From: Rhodobacter sp.
GTDB lineage: Bacteria; Pseudomonadota; Alphaproteobacteria; Rhodobacterales; Rhodobacteraceae
Direction of reading: 5' to 3'
Assembly (NCBI GenBank): GCA_027484145.1
Contig: JAIXUH010000034.1
Location: forward strand, 106,569-170,568
DNA: 64,000 nucleotides
Shown one piece after another: positions 17,258 through 26,404 of the stretch. Under the pieces are notes generated by a model. That model was not told the origin of the DNA. It ran no database searches and was given only the letters and a program-made list of their open reading frames with translations. Both the position numbers and the translations under genes were made by a program. The number at the start of each line of letters is the position of its first letter. Position 1 is the first letter of the stretch.

Positions 17258-17659
17258 CGCGGCGCATCAGGCGGCGGGGCGGATTGATGGTGGGTGCCGC
17301 CTTTGGTGGTGCCGGACGGCCCGGAATGATGATGGCGACGAACCATAACTGGTTCGCCGCCACACTCAAGAACGACCCAAGCAACTAGGTCCGGCCGTCA
17401 ATCGCCGCAACGTCCGGTTCACATGGTCAAACATGACCATTACTCATACACGCGGCAGACACTGCGATGGTGCCCTGTGTGGCCCCGTCTGCCATGACGA
17501 TGCAACTTGTATGCCAGCCGCAGATGAATCTTTTCCTAAGCCCACAACTTTTATTTGCGCCGGGTAGGATGAATTCAGTTGGTCAAGTTCTGCCCATCCG
17601 GCCCCCGTCCAACACGCGTAGCTCGGATGGTCTTGATGGCGCCGTTGATCGTCAGCCGA
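17258..17659. other. Gene-poor stretch with palindrome
   Basis: No convincing coding region. It contains a 7-bp-arm palindrome, ATGGTCA-AACA-TGACCAT (17423-17440), and shorter open frames with no family likeness or ribosome-binding site. Its composition is more AT-rich than its neighbours. It may be decayed sequence. Confidence 0.5.
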
Positions 17660-17887
17660 TCAGTCAGGCCGACGGAATGTGACGGCCACGGCGACACGGC
17701 GCAGCAGGGCGCGGCCGCGCGGCAGACCTGCCAGCAGCGCCAAGGTCACGCCACAGACGATCACGGCCAAGTGGTCGGCCTGCGTCAGCCAGTGGAACGC
17801 GCCCGAAGCGTCGGCGGCCAGATGCCCCGGATGCGCAAAGGCCGGAGTGGCAAACAGGGCAGCGACAAAGGGTGCACTTTTCTGCAT
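17660..17887 (-). CDS. Small exported/membrane protein, HPGH N-terminus
   Basis: A 75-residue protein with a signal peptide (MQKSAPFVAALFATPAFA, cleavage after AFA), a mature start HPGHLAADASG, then ADHLAVIVCGVTLALLAGL as one membrane segment and a basic tail. AAGGAGG lies 7-8 bases before the ATG, strong support for translation. The HPGH...DHL pattern resembles the first part of HupE/UreJ-type metal-transport membrane proteins, but it is far shorter (about 75 against 190 residues). Function unknown. Confidence 0.65.
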   Translation of the reverse strand: MQKSAPFVAALFATPAFAHPGHLAADASGAFHWLTQADHLAVIVCGVTLALLAGLPRGRALLRRVAVAVTFRRPD

Positions 17888-18355
17888 CGGGGTTCCTCCT
17901 TGACAGATCTTGGCCCGGGCCAGTTCATGACCTTCGGGCAGCATAGTTTGACCTGACCCTGCAAGGCCGGGGGCGAAGGTGTGAAGGGCCAGCAGGTTTT
18001 TGGGCGGCGCATTGTGGCAATCCGCCCTTATGTTGATCAAGAAAGCCTCGTCGGTGCCCATAATTTCGGCAGTTTCGCGCGACGCACCCTTCGCTGCGGC
18101 GACAAGATCGCAGGTGGGATGCGTGCGGTGGCCAGCATTTGCCTTGGCCCAATGGCGGCGCGGGCCTGCCCCTTGTGGTGCGCGGCCGTCTGCCGCAGGC
18201 TGCGATGCGGTTGTGGCCGGGATTCGGCCAGTGGGGCGACGGTCGGGATCATGCCGAAAGCCGATGCCATGGCGTGATGATGTCACGTCAGGCGCGGCTT
18301 TAGGCGGCTTGGCATCGCTTGGCCCACACCATGTCGCACAGGGCCGGAGGGGCGC
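17888..18355. other. Intergenic stretch, no supported gene
   Basis: Several open frames cross this region on both strands, but none has a ribosome-binding site or recognisable motif. It must contain the promoters of the small exported protein (leftward) and the phosphodiesterase (rightward). Confidence 0.4.
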
Positions 18356-19150
18356 ATGATCATCGTTCAGATTTCCGACGCGCATCTGTGCCCCGAGGGG
18401 GATTTGCTACATGGCATTTCCGATCCGGTGGTTGCCCTGACGGCAGCGGTGACCCAGATCAACGCCATGGACCCGGCACCGGATCTGGTGATCTTTACTG
18501 GCGATCTGACCGAAGATGGCTTGACCAGCGAATATGCGGTTGCGGCCCGTCTGCTGGGGGAATTGCGGGCGCCCTTGCGCATTTTGCCCGGCAACCATGA
18601 TGATCGCGAGGGGTTTCGCAGCGCTTTTGCCGCTGGTTTTGACCTGCCCGCGCAAGGCCCTCTTCACTGGGTGGCCGATGACTTTGGCCCGCTGCGGGTG
18701 ATCGGTCTGGATGTCACGGTTCCGGGTGATCACCACGGCCGGATTGAGGCCGCCCACCTGGCATGGCTGGAGGCGGCCTTGGCCCGCGCGCCCGACCGGC
18801 CAACCCTGCTGGCGATGCATCAGCCGCCCATTCTGACCGGGATTACCTTTATGGACCGGTACCGTTGTTATGGCGAGCAAGGGTTGCTCGAATTGATCTC
18901 GCGGTTTCCATCGGTGCAGCGGGTCGCTTGCGGGCATGTGCACCGGGCCATGCACTGCGGCTTTGGCCCGGCCATCCTGTGCACGGCGCCCAGCCTGTCC
19001 CCGGCGATTGCGCTGCGCTTGGCGCCAGATGCGCAACCCGCCTCGTTGACCGAACCTGCGGCCATGCTGGTGCACCATTGGCAGGGCGCGCAGATCATGA
19101 CTCATCACCTGCCGATTGGCCCATTTCCCGGACCTTTTGCGTTTTTCTGA
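18356..19150 (+). CDS. CpdA-like metallophosphoesterase
   Basis: A 264-residue calcineurin-like phosphodiesterase. All metal-binding blocks are present in order: DAH (residue 8), GDLTEDG, GNHDDR, MHQPP and GHVHRAMH. The arrangement matches class III cyclic-nucleotide phosphodiesterases (CpdA), so cAMP hydrolysis is the default guess, though homologues also cleave other phosphodiesters. GGAGG precedes the ATG. It stands alone. Confidence 0.85.
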   Translation: MIIVQISDAHLCPEGDLLHGISDPVVALTAAVTQINAMDPAPDLVIFTGDLTEDGLTSEYAVAARLLGELRAPLRILPGNHDDREGFRSAFAAGFDLPAQGPLHWVADDFGPLRVIGLDVTVPGDHHGRIEAAHLAWLEAALARAPDRPTLLAMHQPPILTGITFMDRYRCYGEQGLLELISRFPSVQRVACGHVHRAMHCGFGPAILCTAPSLSPAIALRLAPDAQPASLTEPAAMLVHHWQGAQIMTHHLPIGPFPGPFAFF

Positions 19151-19327
19151 CGAAAGGCGGGTGTGGCTGACCAAAGGCAAAGGCAACCTTAAGCAGGAAC
19201 CGTGCCAATTGCTGCCCCGACGCTAAATTGGCCGTAAGCCCGGCCGTAAGTTGGTTACGAGCGACCAAGGGAGCAGTCTGTCTGCCGGGCTTCCTTGGCG
19301 TCTGGAACCATCTGCCGGGGGTCCCGA

Positions 19328-19900
19328 GTGAACCTGACGCCGATCAGCCTTGGCTTGTCTGCCGTGCTTGCCCTGAGTGGTCAGGCCCCGGCGGAAGGCA
19401 TGGTTTTGGGGTCTGACACCCATCTGGTGGACCTGCGCGTGGGGTCGGCCCAGACCGCCCGTGTGGCGCAATCCGCGGTGGACTATGAACTCTCCGATGG
19501 CACGCCTGCCAATGTCGCGCGGTTTTACCGCAGCCGCACCAAGGATTTGTCCGTGCTGATGCTGACGGAACTCAGCCCCAGCACCGGTCTGTTGTGGGGG
19601 GTGTCGCTAGGCGACAGCGGCGAGAAGTATCGCATTGACCCCAGCCTGCGCCTTGGCTTCGTGCACAACGAACGGATCGGCGACAATGGCCTTCTGGCCC
19701 TCAAGGTGGTGGTGCGCGCGGGCGGACGGCTGCGCGAAAAGCCTTGTGTCGCCGACTATGGCGATATCGGCGGTGTGCAGGCCGTGAATTGCCGCTTGGC
19801 CGCCAGCCAAATGCGCCCGGCCGATACGCTGAATTACCTGTTCAATCACCCCGCCCCTGACCGGGTGGAGGCTTCTCTGACCATGACGTGGACCTTTTGA
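19328..19900 (+). CDS. Unrecognised exported protein
   Basis: A 190-residue protein from a probable GTG at 19328, with a signal-peptide-like start (VNLTPISLGLSAVLALSGQAPAEG). The mature part is beta-rich with two cysteines (KPCVADYG and AVNCRLA) that could form a disulfide, ending in an aromatic residue (SLTMTWTF), as periplasmic or surface beta proteins often do. No family recognised. It lies 43 bases upstream of the subtilisin-like gene in the same direction, so the two may be co-expressed, for example as a protease and an inhibitor or partner. That pairing is speculative. Confidence 0.65.
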   Translation: MNLTPISLGLSAVLALSGQAPAEGMVLGSDTHLVDLRVGSAQTARVAQSAVDYELSDGTPANVARFYRSRTKDLSVLMLTELSPSTGLLWGVSLGDSGEKYRIDPSLRLGFVHNERIGDNGLLALKVVVRAGGRLREKPCVADYGDIGGVQAVNCRLAASQMRPADTLNYLFNHPAPDRVEASLTMTWTF

Positions 19901-19942
19901 TATGACGCGTGCCGCACCAAAGGATGTAGAAATGGAGGACCG

Positions 19943-20854
19943 ATGCTGAAACGACTGTCCAGATTACCCTTGATCGCCCTTGCCGCCCTGACAGCGGTGG
20001 GAGCGACGCTTGCGGCTGGCACCCTTGCCGCCCAGACCACGCAGCCTTGGCTTCACCCCGATGTCCAAAGTGCATGGACCAGCGGCTTTACCGGCCTTGG
20101 TGTGACCATCAGCGTTGTTGATGATTTCAACAGCGCCAGCACCTATCGCGGGACGGTTGAAGGGGCCGCAAGCTTTGGTACCCATGGCTATTGGACGGCA
20201 GCACAGGCCGGGATCGTCGCCCCCGGCGCTACGGTCAACCGGATCGACTATGGCAACCGCAACACGCCCGTCGCCCTTGCGGCAGGGATGAATGTCGTGA
20301 ACCTGAGCTATGGGATCCTCGCGCACAAAAGCGTGCGAACGGCGCAGGTGGGCTGGGGTGCACAAGACCTGTCGATCATCACGGCCGCCAAGACGGGGGC
20401 GGCGGTCATCACCAAGGCGGCCGGCAATGATGGCATCAACATCGGTGCCGCCAACCGGCAGGGCCAGATCGACCAGTTGAATGTGTCGCTGACCGGCGCT
20501 ACGGGGGCGATATTCGTGGGCGCTCTGACATCGCACGGCACCCTGCAAAACAAGGCCAGGCTCGCGGCCTATTCGAACAAGGCGGGCACCAACAAGACCG
20601 TTCAGAACCAGTTTCTGGTGGTCGGGGTGCCGGCGGGGCAGCTTGGTTTGCAGGGCACATCGTTTGCGGCCCCGGTTGTTGCCGGCTATGCGGCGATTGT
20701 CGGGCAGAAGTTCGATACGGCCACGCCGGTCCAGATCCGCAACCAGTTGCTGAATACGGCCCGTCGCGACACGATCTCGGGCTATAACATCGCCGTGCAT
20801 GGGCGCGGCGAGGCAAGCCTGTCCCGCTCGCTTGCCCCTGTGGCGATCAGGTAG
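19943..20854 (+). CDS. Secreted subtilisin-like (S8) peptidase, compact
   Basis: A 303-residue S8-like protein. A signal peptide (about residues 1-30, ending TLAAQ) leads directly into the mature domain without a clear propeptide. Catalytic blocks: Asp in TISVVDDFNS, a changed His block (FGTHGYWTAAQAGIVAPGA in place of HGTHVAGIIA), AAGND for the oxyanion asparagine region, and Ser in QGTSFAAPVVAGYAA. It is short for a secreted subtilase. GGAGG lies upstream of the ATG. The altered His block leaves activity uncertain. Confidence 0.8.
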   Translation: MLKRLSRLPLIALAALTAVGATLAAGTLAAQTTQPWLHPDVQSAWTSGFTGLGVTISVVDDFNSASTYRGTVEGAASFGTHGYWTAAQAGIVAPGATVNRIDYGNRNTPVALAAGMNVVNLSYGILAHKSVRTAQVGWGAQDLSIITAAKTGAAVITKAAGNDGINIGAANRQGQIDQLNVSLTGATGAIFVGALTSHGTLQNKARLAAYSNKAGTNKTVQNQFLVVGVPAGQLGLQGTSFAAPVVAGYAAIVGQKFDTATPVQIRNQLLNTARRDTISGYNIAVHGRGEASLSRSLAPVAIR

Positions 20855-20860
20855 AGCAAG

Positions 20861-20891
20861 CCTTGGCGCGGCTGCCGACGCCGCGCCAAGG
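20861..20891 (+). terminator. Strong hairpin after the S8 peptidase
   Basis: CCTTGGCGCGGC (20861-20872) pairs perfectly with GCCGCGCCAAGG (20880-20891) around seven bases, seven bases after the stop codon. There is no T-run, so it may act as a 3'-end stabiliser or an imperfect terminator. Confidence 0.6.
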
Positions 20892-21461
20892 CCACCCGCC
20901 CTGCGCCAGGTTTTGGTGTTCTGGATTTTAAGGGCGTGCTTTCAGCTTTATTTGCGTGATTAGCGCAATTAATGATGCAATATTCATAGTAGAACGGCCA
21001 AATTCAGTTTGAAAAATGCAAGGCTGGTTCAGCTCTGTGCCGCTGGTACTTTTCAGTGCCGGCCGGGCTACAAGCCTGCTCTGCCACCTCCAGACCGTTG
21101 GTTCTTCCCCGCGTCAGGCTGCATGACGACCGAACTCGGCAGCGCCGGGTGGTGTTGCGCCGTATCACAGTCAAAACACCAGACCAAACTGAAACAGGCC
21201 TGCCCCGAACGCCCTGTTGCGGCACCTGTGCGCTTTGGTGTCTAGGCCGATCCTATCTGTTCAGACTGCGGCAGGGTTGCGCGCCGGAGAAAGGGGCGGC
21301 TGACACGAGTGCGACCGATTCAGTATTGCGTGTTTTCTGTGCGTATCGGTGCATTCTTGTGCAATGTATGCCCATGTTCGGGGGTAATCGAGAAGACCCT
21401 GCCGATGTGGCGTTGAGCGTTGCACCACCCGCACCGCAGGGTTTGCAGCACTGGGGGGACG
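20892..21461 (+). promoter_or_regulatory. Upstream region of the urease operon
   Basis: No supported gene in 570 bases. An AT-rich patch at 20940-21000 contains TTGCG-N7-CGCAA (20952-20968), a possible regulator site, and is the likeliest promoter area for ureD. No clear sigma-54 element was found. Confidence 0.35.
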
Positions 21462-22280
21462 ATGACCGCACATATTGCAATCCAGCCGATGCAGCGCAGC
21501 CGGGGCGAGGCCGCCGTTGCCTTGTTGCAGCGGGGCGACCGCGTGGGTCTGGCCGGATTGCGGCAGCAAGGTTCGGCAAAAGTCATTCTGCCGCATGTCG
21601 ATGCGGCGCCCGAAATTGTGTTTCTGAACACCTCTGGCGGCCTGACGGGCGGTGACCGGCTGTCTTATGCGGTGACTTTGGGGCCAGGGGTGACGGCAAC
21701 CGCCACCACCCAGACGGCAGAACGGGCCTATCGCAGCAATTCGGGTATGGCACGGGTGACCGTTGATCTGACCGTAGAATCAAACGGTTGGCTGGACTGG
21801 CTGCCGCAGGAGACGATCCTGTTTGACGCGGCCCAGCTTGACCGGCGCACCACCTTGCGGCTGGGGGCCGGGGCGGGCGGGATATTGCTGGAAACCGTGG
21901 TTCTGGGCCGCGCCGCAATGGGAGAGACGGTGACGCGGGTGGCCTTGCGCGACTGGCGAGAGGTCTATCGCGATGGCGTTCCGGTCATGGTGGAACCCTT
22001 GGGATTGAACGATGCGGCCTTGTCTTCCGGTGTGGCAGGGCTGGCCGGGATGCGGGCCTTTGCATCGCTGGCACTGATCGCGCCGGATGCCTCTGATCTG
22101 CTGGAGCCCGTGCGGCGATGCCTTGACGAAGCGGGGGTTCATTCCGCAGCATCGGCCCTGTCGGGGCGGATCATGGTGCGTGCGATGGCGCCCGATGCCT
22201 GGCCGTTGCGCCGCCAAATGGCCCGCTGCCTTGCCGTGCTGCGAAAGGGTCGCCCCCTGCCGCGTGTGTGGCAGATCTAG
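21462..22280 (+). CDS. ureD: Urease accessory protein UreD
   Basis: A 272-residue UreD/UreH chaperone that joins UreF and UreG on apo-urease for nickel insertion. Family features: [39 protein letters not shown] at about residues 45-85, [14 protein letters not shown], and a C-terminal [25 protein letters not shown] end. The ATG at 21462 follows GGGGGG; an upstream TTG would add 14 unlikely residues. It is the first gene of the operon, 13 bases from ureA. Confidence 0.93.
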   Translation: MTAHIAIQPMQRSRGEAAVALLQRGDRVGLAGLRQQGSAKVILPHVDAAPEIVFLNTSGGLTGGDRLSYAVTLGPGVTATATTQTAERAYRSNSGMARVTVDLTVESNGWLDWLPQETILFDAAQLDRRTTLRLGAGAGGILLETVVLGRAAMGETVTRVALRDWREVYRDGVPVMVEPLGLNDAALSSGVAGLAGMRAFASLALIAPDASDLLEPVRRCLDEAGVHSAASALSGRIMVRAMAPDAWPLRRQMARCLAVLRKGRPLPRVWQI

Positions 22281-22293
22281 GAAGGATGAGAAC

Positions 22294-22596
22294 ATGAACC
22301 TGACCCCCCGCGAAAAGGACAAGTTGCTGGTCAGCCTTGCCGCCATGGTGGCACGCGGACGGCTGGCGCGCGGCGTCAAGCTGAACCACCCCGAGGCCAT
22401 CGCCCTGATCAGCGATTTCGTCGTGGAAGGCGCGCGCGATGGCCGAAGCGTTGCCGATCTGATGGAGGCAGGTGGCCATGTCATCACCCGCGACCAGTGC
22501 TTGGAGGGGATCGCCGAGATGATCCATTCTGTGCAGGTCGAAGCCACGTTTCCCGATGGCACCAAATTGGTGACCGTCCATCACCCGATCCGATAG
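22294..22596 (+). CDS. ureA: Urease gamma subunit
   Basis: A 100-residue urease gamma subunit, full length: [20 protein letters not shown] start, [24 protein letters not shown], and the end [18 protein letters not shown]. It forms the (alpha-beta-gamma)3 structural core with UreB and UreC. Separate gamma and beta genes are the usual bacterial arrangement. GAAGGATGAG precedes the start. Confidence 0.97.
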   Translation: MNLTPREKDKLLVSLAAMVARGRLARGVKLNHPEAIALISDFVVEGARDGRSVADLMEAGGHVITRDQCLEGIAEMIHSVQVEATFPDGTKLVTVHHPIR

Positions 22597-22604
22597 GTGC
22601 AGGC

Positions 22605-22913
22605 ATGATTCCCGGCGAAGTGTTCCCCGTTGATGGCGACGTCACCCTGAATGCAGGCGCGCCCGTTACGGTTCTGACTGTGGCAAATACCGGTGACCGG
22701 CCGATTCAGGTGGGCAGCCACTATCATTTTGCCGAAACCAATGAAGGGCTTGCCTTTGACCGGGCCGCGGCGCGCGGGCAAAGGCTGGACATTCCCGCAG
22801 GCACGGCGGTGCGGTTCGAACCGGGGCAGACCCGGCAGGTGAACCTGATCCCGCTGTCAGGCGGGCGAGTTGTCTATGGGTTCAACCAGAAGGTCATGGG
22901 GCCGCTGGAATGA
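22605..22913 (+). CDS. ureB: Urease beta subunit
   Basis: A 102-residue urease beta subunit, start [16 protein letters not shown], with [39 protein letters not shown] and the terminal [12 protein letters not shown]. It lies eight bases after ureA. In most operons ureC would follow directly, but here two unrelated genes come first. Confidence 0.97.
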   Translation: MIPGEVFPVDGDVTLNAGAPVTVLTVANTGDRPIQVGSHYHFAETNEGLAFDRAAARGQRLDIPAGTAVRFEPGQTRQVNLIPLSGGRVVYGFNQKVMGPLE

Positions 22914-22975
22914 CGCTTGACGTAAAGGGCAAGCCGGACGGATGCTGCTGATCTTTGAAATCGGGAGATTGACCA

Positions 22976-23791
22976 ATGTGTGACGCCTGCCTGATCGAAA
23001 ACATCAAATCCTCTATGCTGTCGCGCCGTGCGCTGTTTACGGGCGCCGCAGCCACCACGGCGGCGGTCGTCGCCTCGGACCTGACCACGGCGAAACCGGC
23101 CCTTGCGCAGGCTGCGGGCAAGGTTGTGGACCTGACCCACGCTTATGACGGTGCCTTCCCGACCTTTGATGGCACCCCCGGCATTCTCTACGAGCCCGCC
23201 GTCAAGTTTGCCGATGCGGGGTACCAGATTTGGAAGCTGACGATCCTTGAACACACCGGCACACATATTGACGCGCCGCTGCATTTCACCGCAGACGGCA
23301 CGTCGGTTGCTGACCTTGCACCGGATCAGCTGATCTGCCCGCTGTGCGTGATCGACCTGACCGCCAAGGCGGCCGAGGACCCGAACGCGATGGTTGAACC
23401 TGCGGATATCGAGGCATGGGTTTCGGCCAATGGCGAAATTCCGGCAGGGTCTTGCGTCGCGATGAACTCGGGCTGGGGGGCCAAGGTGGCAACACCCGAA
23501 TTCCGCAATTCGCCTGATGGCAAGCTTGCCTTTCCCGGATTCTCCAAGGCCGCCACGGACATGCTTGCTGGTCTGAACGTGGCGTCGATCGGCGTTGACA
23601 CGCTGTCACTCGACCCAGGCAATTCGGCCGATTTCGCTGTGCATTTCAGCTGGTTGCCCGGCGGTCGCTTTGGGATCGAGAATATGGCCAACCTTGACCA
23701 GATGCCCGCCAAGGGGGCAACCGTGTTCATCGGCGCGCCCAAGCACAAGACCGGAACCGGTGGTCCGGCCCGCGTGATGGCGGTGGTCTGA
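22976..23791 (+). CDS. Tat-signal cyclase-family (KynB-type fold) protein
   Basis: A 271-residue protein. Residues 1-43 look like a twin-arginine signal (SRRALFTGAAATTAAVV, ending ALAQA). The mature part has the metal-binding HTGTHIDAPLHF block (residues about 92-103) diagnostic of the putative cyclase/kynurenine formamidase superfamily, plus IGVDTLSLDPGNS and a terminal GGPARVMAVV. These are Mn/Zn hydrolases of amide or lactone bonds. Here it lies inside the urease operon, coupled to the next gene by TGATG. Export to the periplasm argues against a simple KynB role; cleavage of an amide that yields urea or ammonia is a possible link. Function uncertain. Confidence 0.8.
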   Translation: MCDACLIENIKSSMLSRRALFTGAAATTAAVVASDLTTAKPALAQAAGKVVDLTHAYDGAFPTFDGTPGILYEPAVKFADAGYQIWKLTILEHTGTHIDAPLHFTADGTSVADLAPDQLICPLCVIDLTAKAAEDPNAMVEPADIEAWVSANGEIPAGSCVAMNSGWGAKVATPEFRNSPDGKLAFPGFSKAATDMLAGLNVASIGVDTLSLDPGNSADFAVHFSWLPGGRFGIENMANLDQMPAKGATVFIGAPKHKTGTGGPARVMAVV

Positions 23792-24186
23792 TGGCGACTG
23801 TCCCCCTTTTGGCGGACGAAGCGGCGGGGGCAGAGGCCCTCGCCATCTTTGGCGACATCCGCGCCAAGCGGCAAACCGACTATGTGAACAACTTCTGGCG
23901 TGCCTTGGCCCATGATCCGGCCCAGTTGCGCGCGACATGGGACCGTCTGCAGGTGGTGATGGCCCCCGGCGCGCTTGACCCGCTGGTCAAGGAGTTGATC
24001 TATATTGCTGTGTCCACGGCGAACGGCTGCAGCTACTGCGTCCATTCCCATACCGCCGCCGCCCGCGCCAAGGGTATGACGCCCGCGCAGCATGCCGAAT
24101 TGCTGGCCGTGGTCGCAATGGCGGCCCAAACCAACGCTTTAGCCACCGCACTTCAAGTGCCGGTGGACGACCGTTTCATGGCCTGA
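23791..24186 (+). CDS. AhpD-like / carboxymuconolactone decarboxylase-family protein
   Basis: A 131-residue alkylhydroperoxidase-fold protein. The redox motif [13 protein letters not shown] (CxxC with following His, residues about 72-84) is intact, preceded by [12 protein letters not shown]. AhpD-type proteins use this CxxC as a thiol-disulfide or peroxidase centre. It overlaps the cyclase by one base and ends ten bases before ureC, so it is translated as part of the urease operon. A role in protecting thiols or nickel chemistry during urease maturation is speculation. Confidence 0.85.
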   Translation: MATVPLLADEAAGAEALAIFGDIRAKRQTDYVNNFWRALAHDPAQLRATWDRLQVVMAPGALDPLVKELIYIAVSTANGCSYCVHSHTAAARAKGMTPAQHAELLAVVAMAAQTNALATALQVPVDDRFMA

Positions 24187-24196
24187 AAGGACACCC

Positions 24197-25948
24197 ATGC
24201 CCGCCATCATCAGCCGCAAGGCCTATGCCGATATGTATGGCCCCACGGTCGGTGACCGTGTGCGCCTTGGCGACACTGACCTGATCATCGAGGTTGAACG
24301 TGACCTGATCGCGGAACGGGCGGGTGCTGCATCGCGCTGGGCCAATGGCCTGATGTATGGCGAAGAGGTCAAGTTTGGGGGGGGCAAGGTCATCCGCGAC
24401 GGAATGGGCCAAAGCCAGATCACCCGTGCCCAAGGGGCAATGGATACGGTGATCACCAATGCGCTGATCGTGGACCACACCGGCATTTACAAGGCCGACG
24501 TTGGCCTGCGCGATGGCCGGATTGCCAAGATCGGCAAGGCCGGGAACCCTGATACGCAGCCGGGGGTGGATGTCATCATCGGGCCGGGCACCGAGATCAT
24601 CGCGGGCGAAGGCAAGATCCTGACGGCAGGAGGGATGGACAGCCACATTCACTTCATCGCCCCGCAACAGATTGATGATGCCCTGCATTCCGGGCTGACC
24701 ACCATGCTGGGCGGCGGCACCGGGCCTGCGCATGGCACGCTGGCCACCACCTGTACGCCGGGGCCGTGGCACCTGATGCGGATGATGCAGGCGGCGGATG
24801 CCTTTCCGATGAACCTTGCCTTTGCAGGCAAAGGGAATGCGTCGCTGCCGGCCGCGCTGGAAGAACAGGTCCGCGCCGGGGCCTGTGCGCTTAAGCTGCA
24901 CGAGGATTGGGGCACCACCCCCTCCGCCATAGACTGCTGCCTGAGCGTGGCCGAGGCGATGGATGTACAGGTGATGATCCACACCGACACGCTGAATGAA
25001 TCGGGGTTCGTGGAAAACACACTGAAGGCCATTGCGGGCCGCACGATACACGCTTTCCATACCGAAGGCGCGGGCGGGGGCCATGCGCCTGACATCATCA
25101 AGGTGGTCAGTTCGCAGAATATCCTGCCCAGTTCCACCAACCCCACGATGCCTTACACGGTGAACACCATCGAAGAGCATCTGGATATGCTGATGGTCTG
25201 CCACCACCTTGACCGCCGCGTCCCCGAGGATGTGGCCTTTGCCGAGTCGAGGATAAGGCGCGAAACCATTGCAGCAGAAGACATTTTGCACGATCTGGGG
25301 GCGTTTTCGGTGCTGTCGTCGGACAGTCAGGCCATGGGTCGTGTGGGAGAGGTCATCACGCGCACATGGCAGACGGCGCACAAGATGAAGCTACAGCGCG
25401 GCCGGCTGGAGGGCGAGCAGGGCGCGAACGACAACCTGCGCGTACGCCGGTATATCGCGAAATACACCATCAACCCCGCCATCGTGCATGGCGTGTCGGA
25501 CCATATCGGCAGCATCGAGGTGGGCAAACGGGCCGATCTGGTGCTGTGGTCGCCCGCGTTTTTCGGGGCAAAGCCCGAGATGGTGCTAATGGGTGGGGTC
25601 ATCATGGTGGCGCAGATGGGCGATCCCAACGCGTCAATCCCGACGCCCCAGCCGGTGCACACCCGGCCCATGTTCGGGGCCTATGGCGGCTCACTTGTAC
25701 GCAACGCCGTGACCTTTGTCAGCGGGGCCGCCCAAGAGGATGGCATTGGCGCACGCTTGGGGCTGGCCAAGGAAACCATTGCCGTGAAGGGCACCCGCGG
25801 CATCAAGAAAGCCGACATGCGGCTGAACAATGCCACCCCCCAGATCGAGGTCGACCCCGAAACCTATGAGGTGCGGGCCGATGGGGTGCTTTTGACCTGT
25901 GAACCAGCGCAAGAGCTTCCGCTGGCCCAGCGGTATTTCCTGTATTGA
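24197..25948 (+). CDS. ureC: Urease alpha (catalytic) subunit
   Basis: A 583-residue catalytic subunit. Nickel ligands and active-site residues are intact: [11 protein letters not shown] (two His), the carbamylated lysine in [12 protein letters not shown], His in [10 protein letters not shown] and [14 protein letters not shown], the flap with [22 protein letters not shown] (catalytic His) and SSDSQAMGR (Asp). It is about 15 residues longer than the 567-570 typical of enterobacterial UreC, in part because of the [14 protein letters not shown] loop common in alphaproteobacteria. It hydrolyses urea to ammonia and carbamate in the cytoplasm. Confidence 0.97.
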   Translation: MPAIISRKAYADMYGPTVGDRVRLGDTDLIIEVERDLIAERAGAASRWANGLMYGEEVKFGGGKVIRDGMGQSQITRAQGAMDTVITNALIVDHTGIYKADVGLRDGRIAKIGKAGNPDTQPGVDVIIGPGTEIIAGEGKILTAGGMDSHIHFIAPQQIDDALHSGLTTMLGGGTGPAHGTLATTCTPGPWHLMRMMQAADAFPMNLAFAGKGNASLPAALEEQVRAGACALKLHEDWGTTPSAIDCCLSVAEAMDVQVMIHTDTLNESGFVENTLKAIAGRTIHAFHTEGAGGGHAPDIIKVVSSQNILPSSTNPTMPYTVNTIEEHLDMLMVCHHLDRRVPEDVAFAESRIRRETIAAEDILHDLGAFSVLSSDSQAMGRVGEVITRTWQTAHKMKLQRGRLEGEQGANDNLRVRRYIAKYTINPAIVHGVSDHIGSIEVGKRADLVLWSPAFFGAKPEMVLMGGVIMVAQMGDPNASIPTPQPVHTRPMFGAYGGSLVRNAVTFVSGAAQEDGIGARLGLAKETIAVKGTRGIKKADMRLNNATPQIEVDPETYEVRADGVLLTCEPAQELPLAQRYFLY

Positions 25949-25955
25949 CGCAATG

Positions 25956-26135
25956 TCAGTGCAAGGATGCAGCAGGGGCCGTGATGCGGCGGATGGGCCA
26001 GCCCGGGCGCTGGGGTGGCGTATCCGGCACGATGCGGCGCAACAGCGCCTTTTGCAGTTGTGCTTCGCGCCTTTGCAGGCGGGCAATTTCGACGCGAATT
26101 CCGTCCAGTTCGTCTGCAAGGCTGGGTCTGTGCAT
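25956..26135 (-). CDS. Small coiled-coil-like protein, reverse strand within urease operon
   Basis: A 59-residue protein read against the urease genes. The start at 26135 is favoured by CGGAGGGCAGA just upstream of ATG. Residues 5-35 (LADELDGIRVEIARLQRREAQLQKALL) are strongly heptad-like, and the tail is Pro/Arg-rich. It ends seven bases from the ureC stop and fills part of the gap before ureE. No family recognised. The good ribosome-binding site and amphipathic helix argue that it is real. Confidence 0.5.
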   Translation of the reverse strand: MHRPSLADELDGIRVEIARLQRREAQLQKALLRRIVPDTPPQRPGWPIRRITAPAASLH

Positions 26136-26404
26136 TCTGCCCTCCGATTCCATGTGATCGCCACATCAAGCTGCGGCAGATCGGTTAACGACTCGTGTTG
26201 CCTTTCGCGCGGGGTAGCCGGTTCTTTCGTGGCGGCCGGGGGTCAGCCCCCCCGGCATGGATCATGGCCTGCACAAATCGTTCCAAATGGTGCCCATCGC
26301 GCCCGAAAATCAACGCAAGGCCGGGTACGACCCAAGGGCGATCACCGGGCGCTGGTGCTTCGCGCGGGCTGTGCCGCACAGCATTCACGACAAAAGGAGG
26401 CTTC

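Noticed and set aside
17467..17682. Transposase remnant in the gene-poor stretch
   Set aside because: No transposase motif, terminal repeats or target duplication could be seen.
21009..21245. Short open frames in the gap before ureD
   Set aside because: Cys/Pro-rich translation, no ribosome-binding site, no family.
22976..23791. Direct assignment as kynB
   Set aside because: The fold motif fits, but the Tat signal, location in the urease operon and absence of the shared palindrome argue against it.
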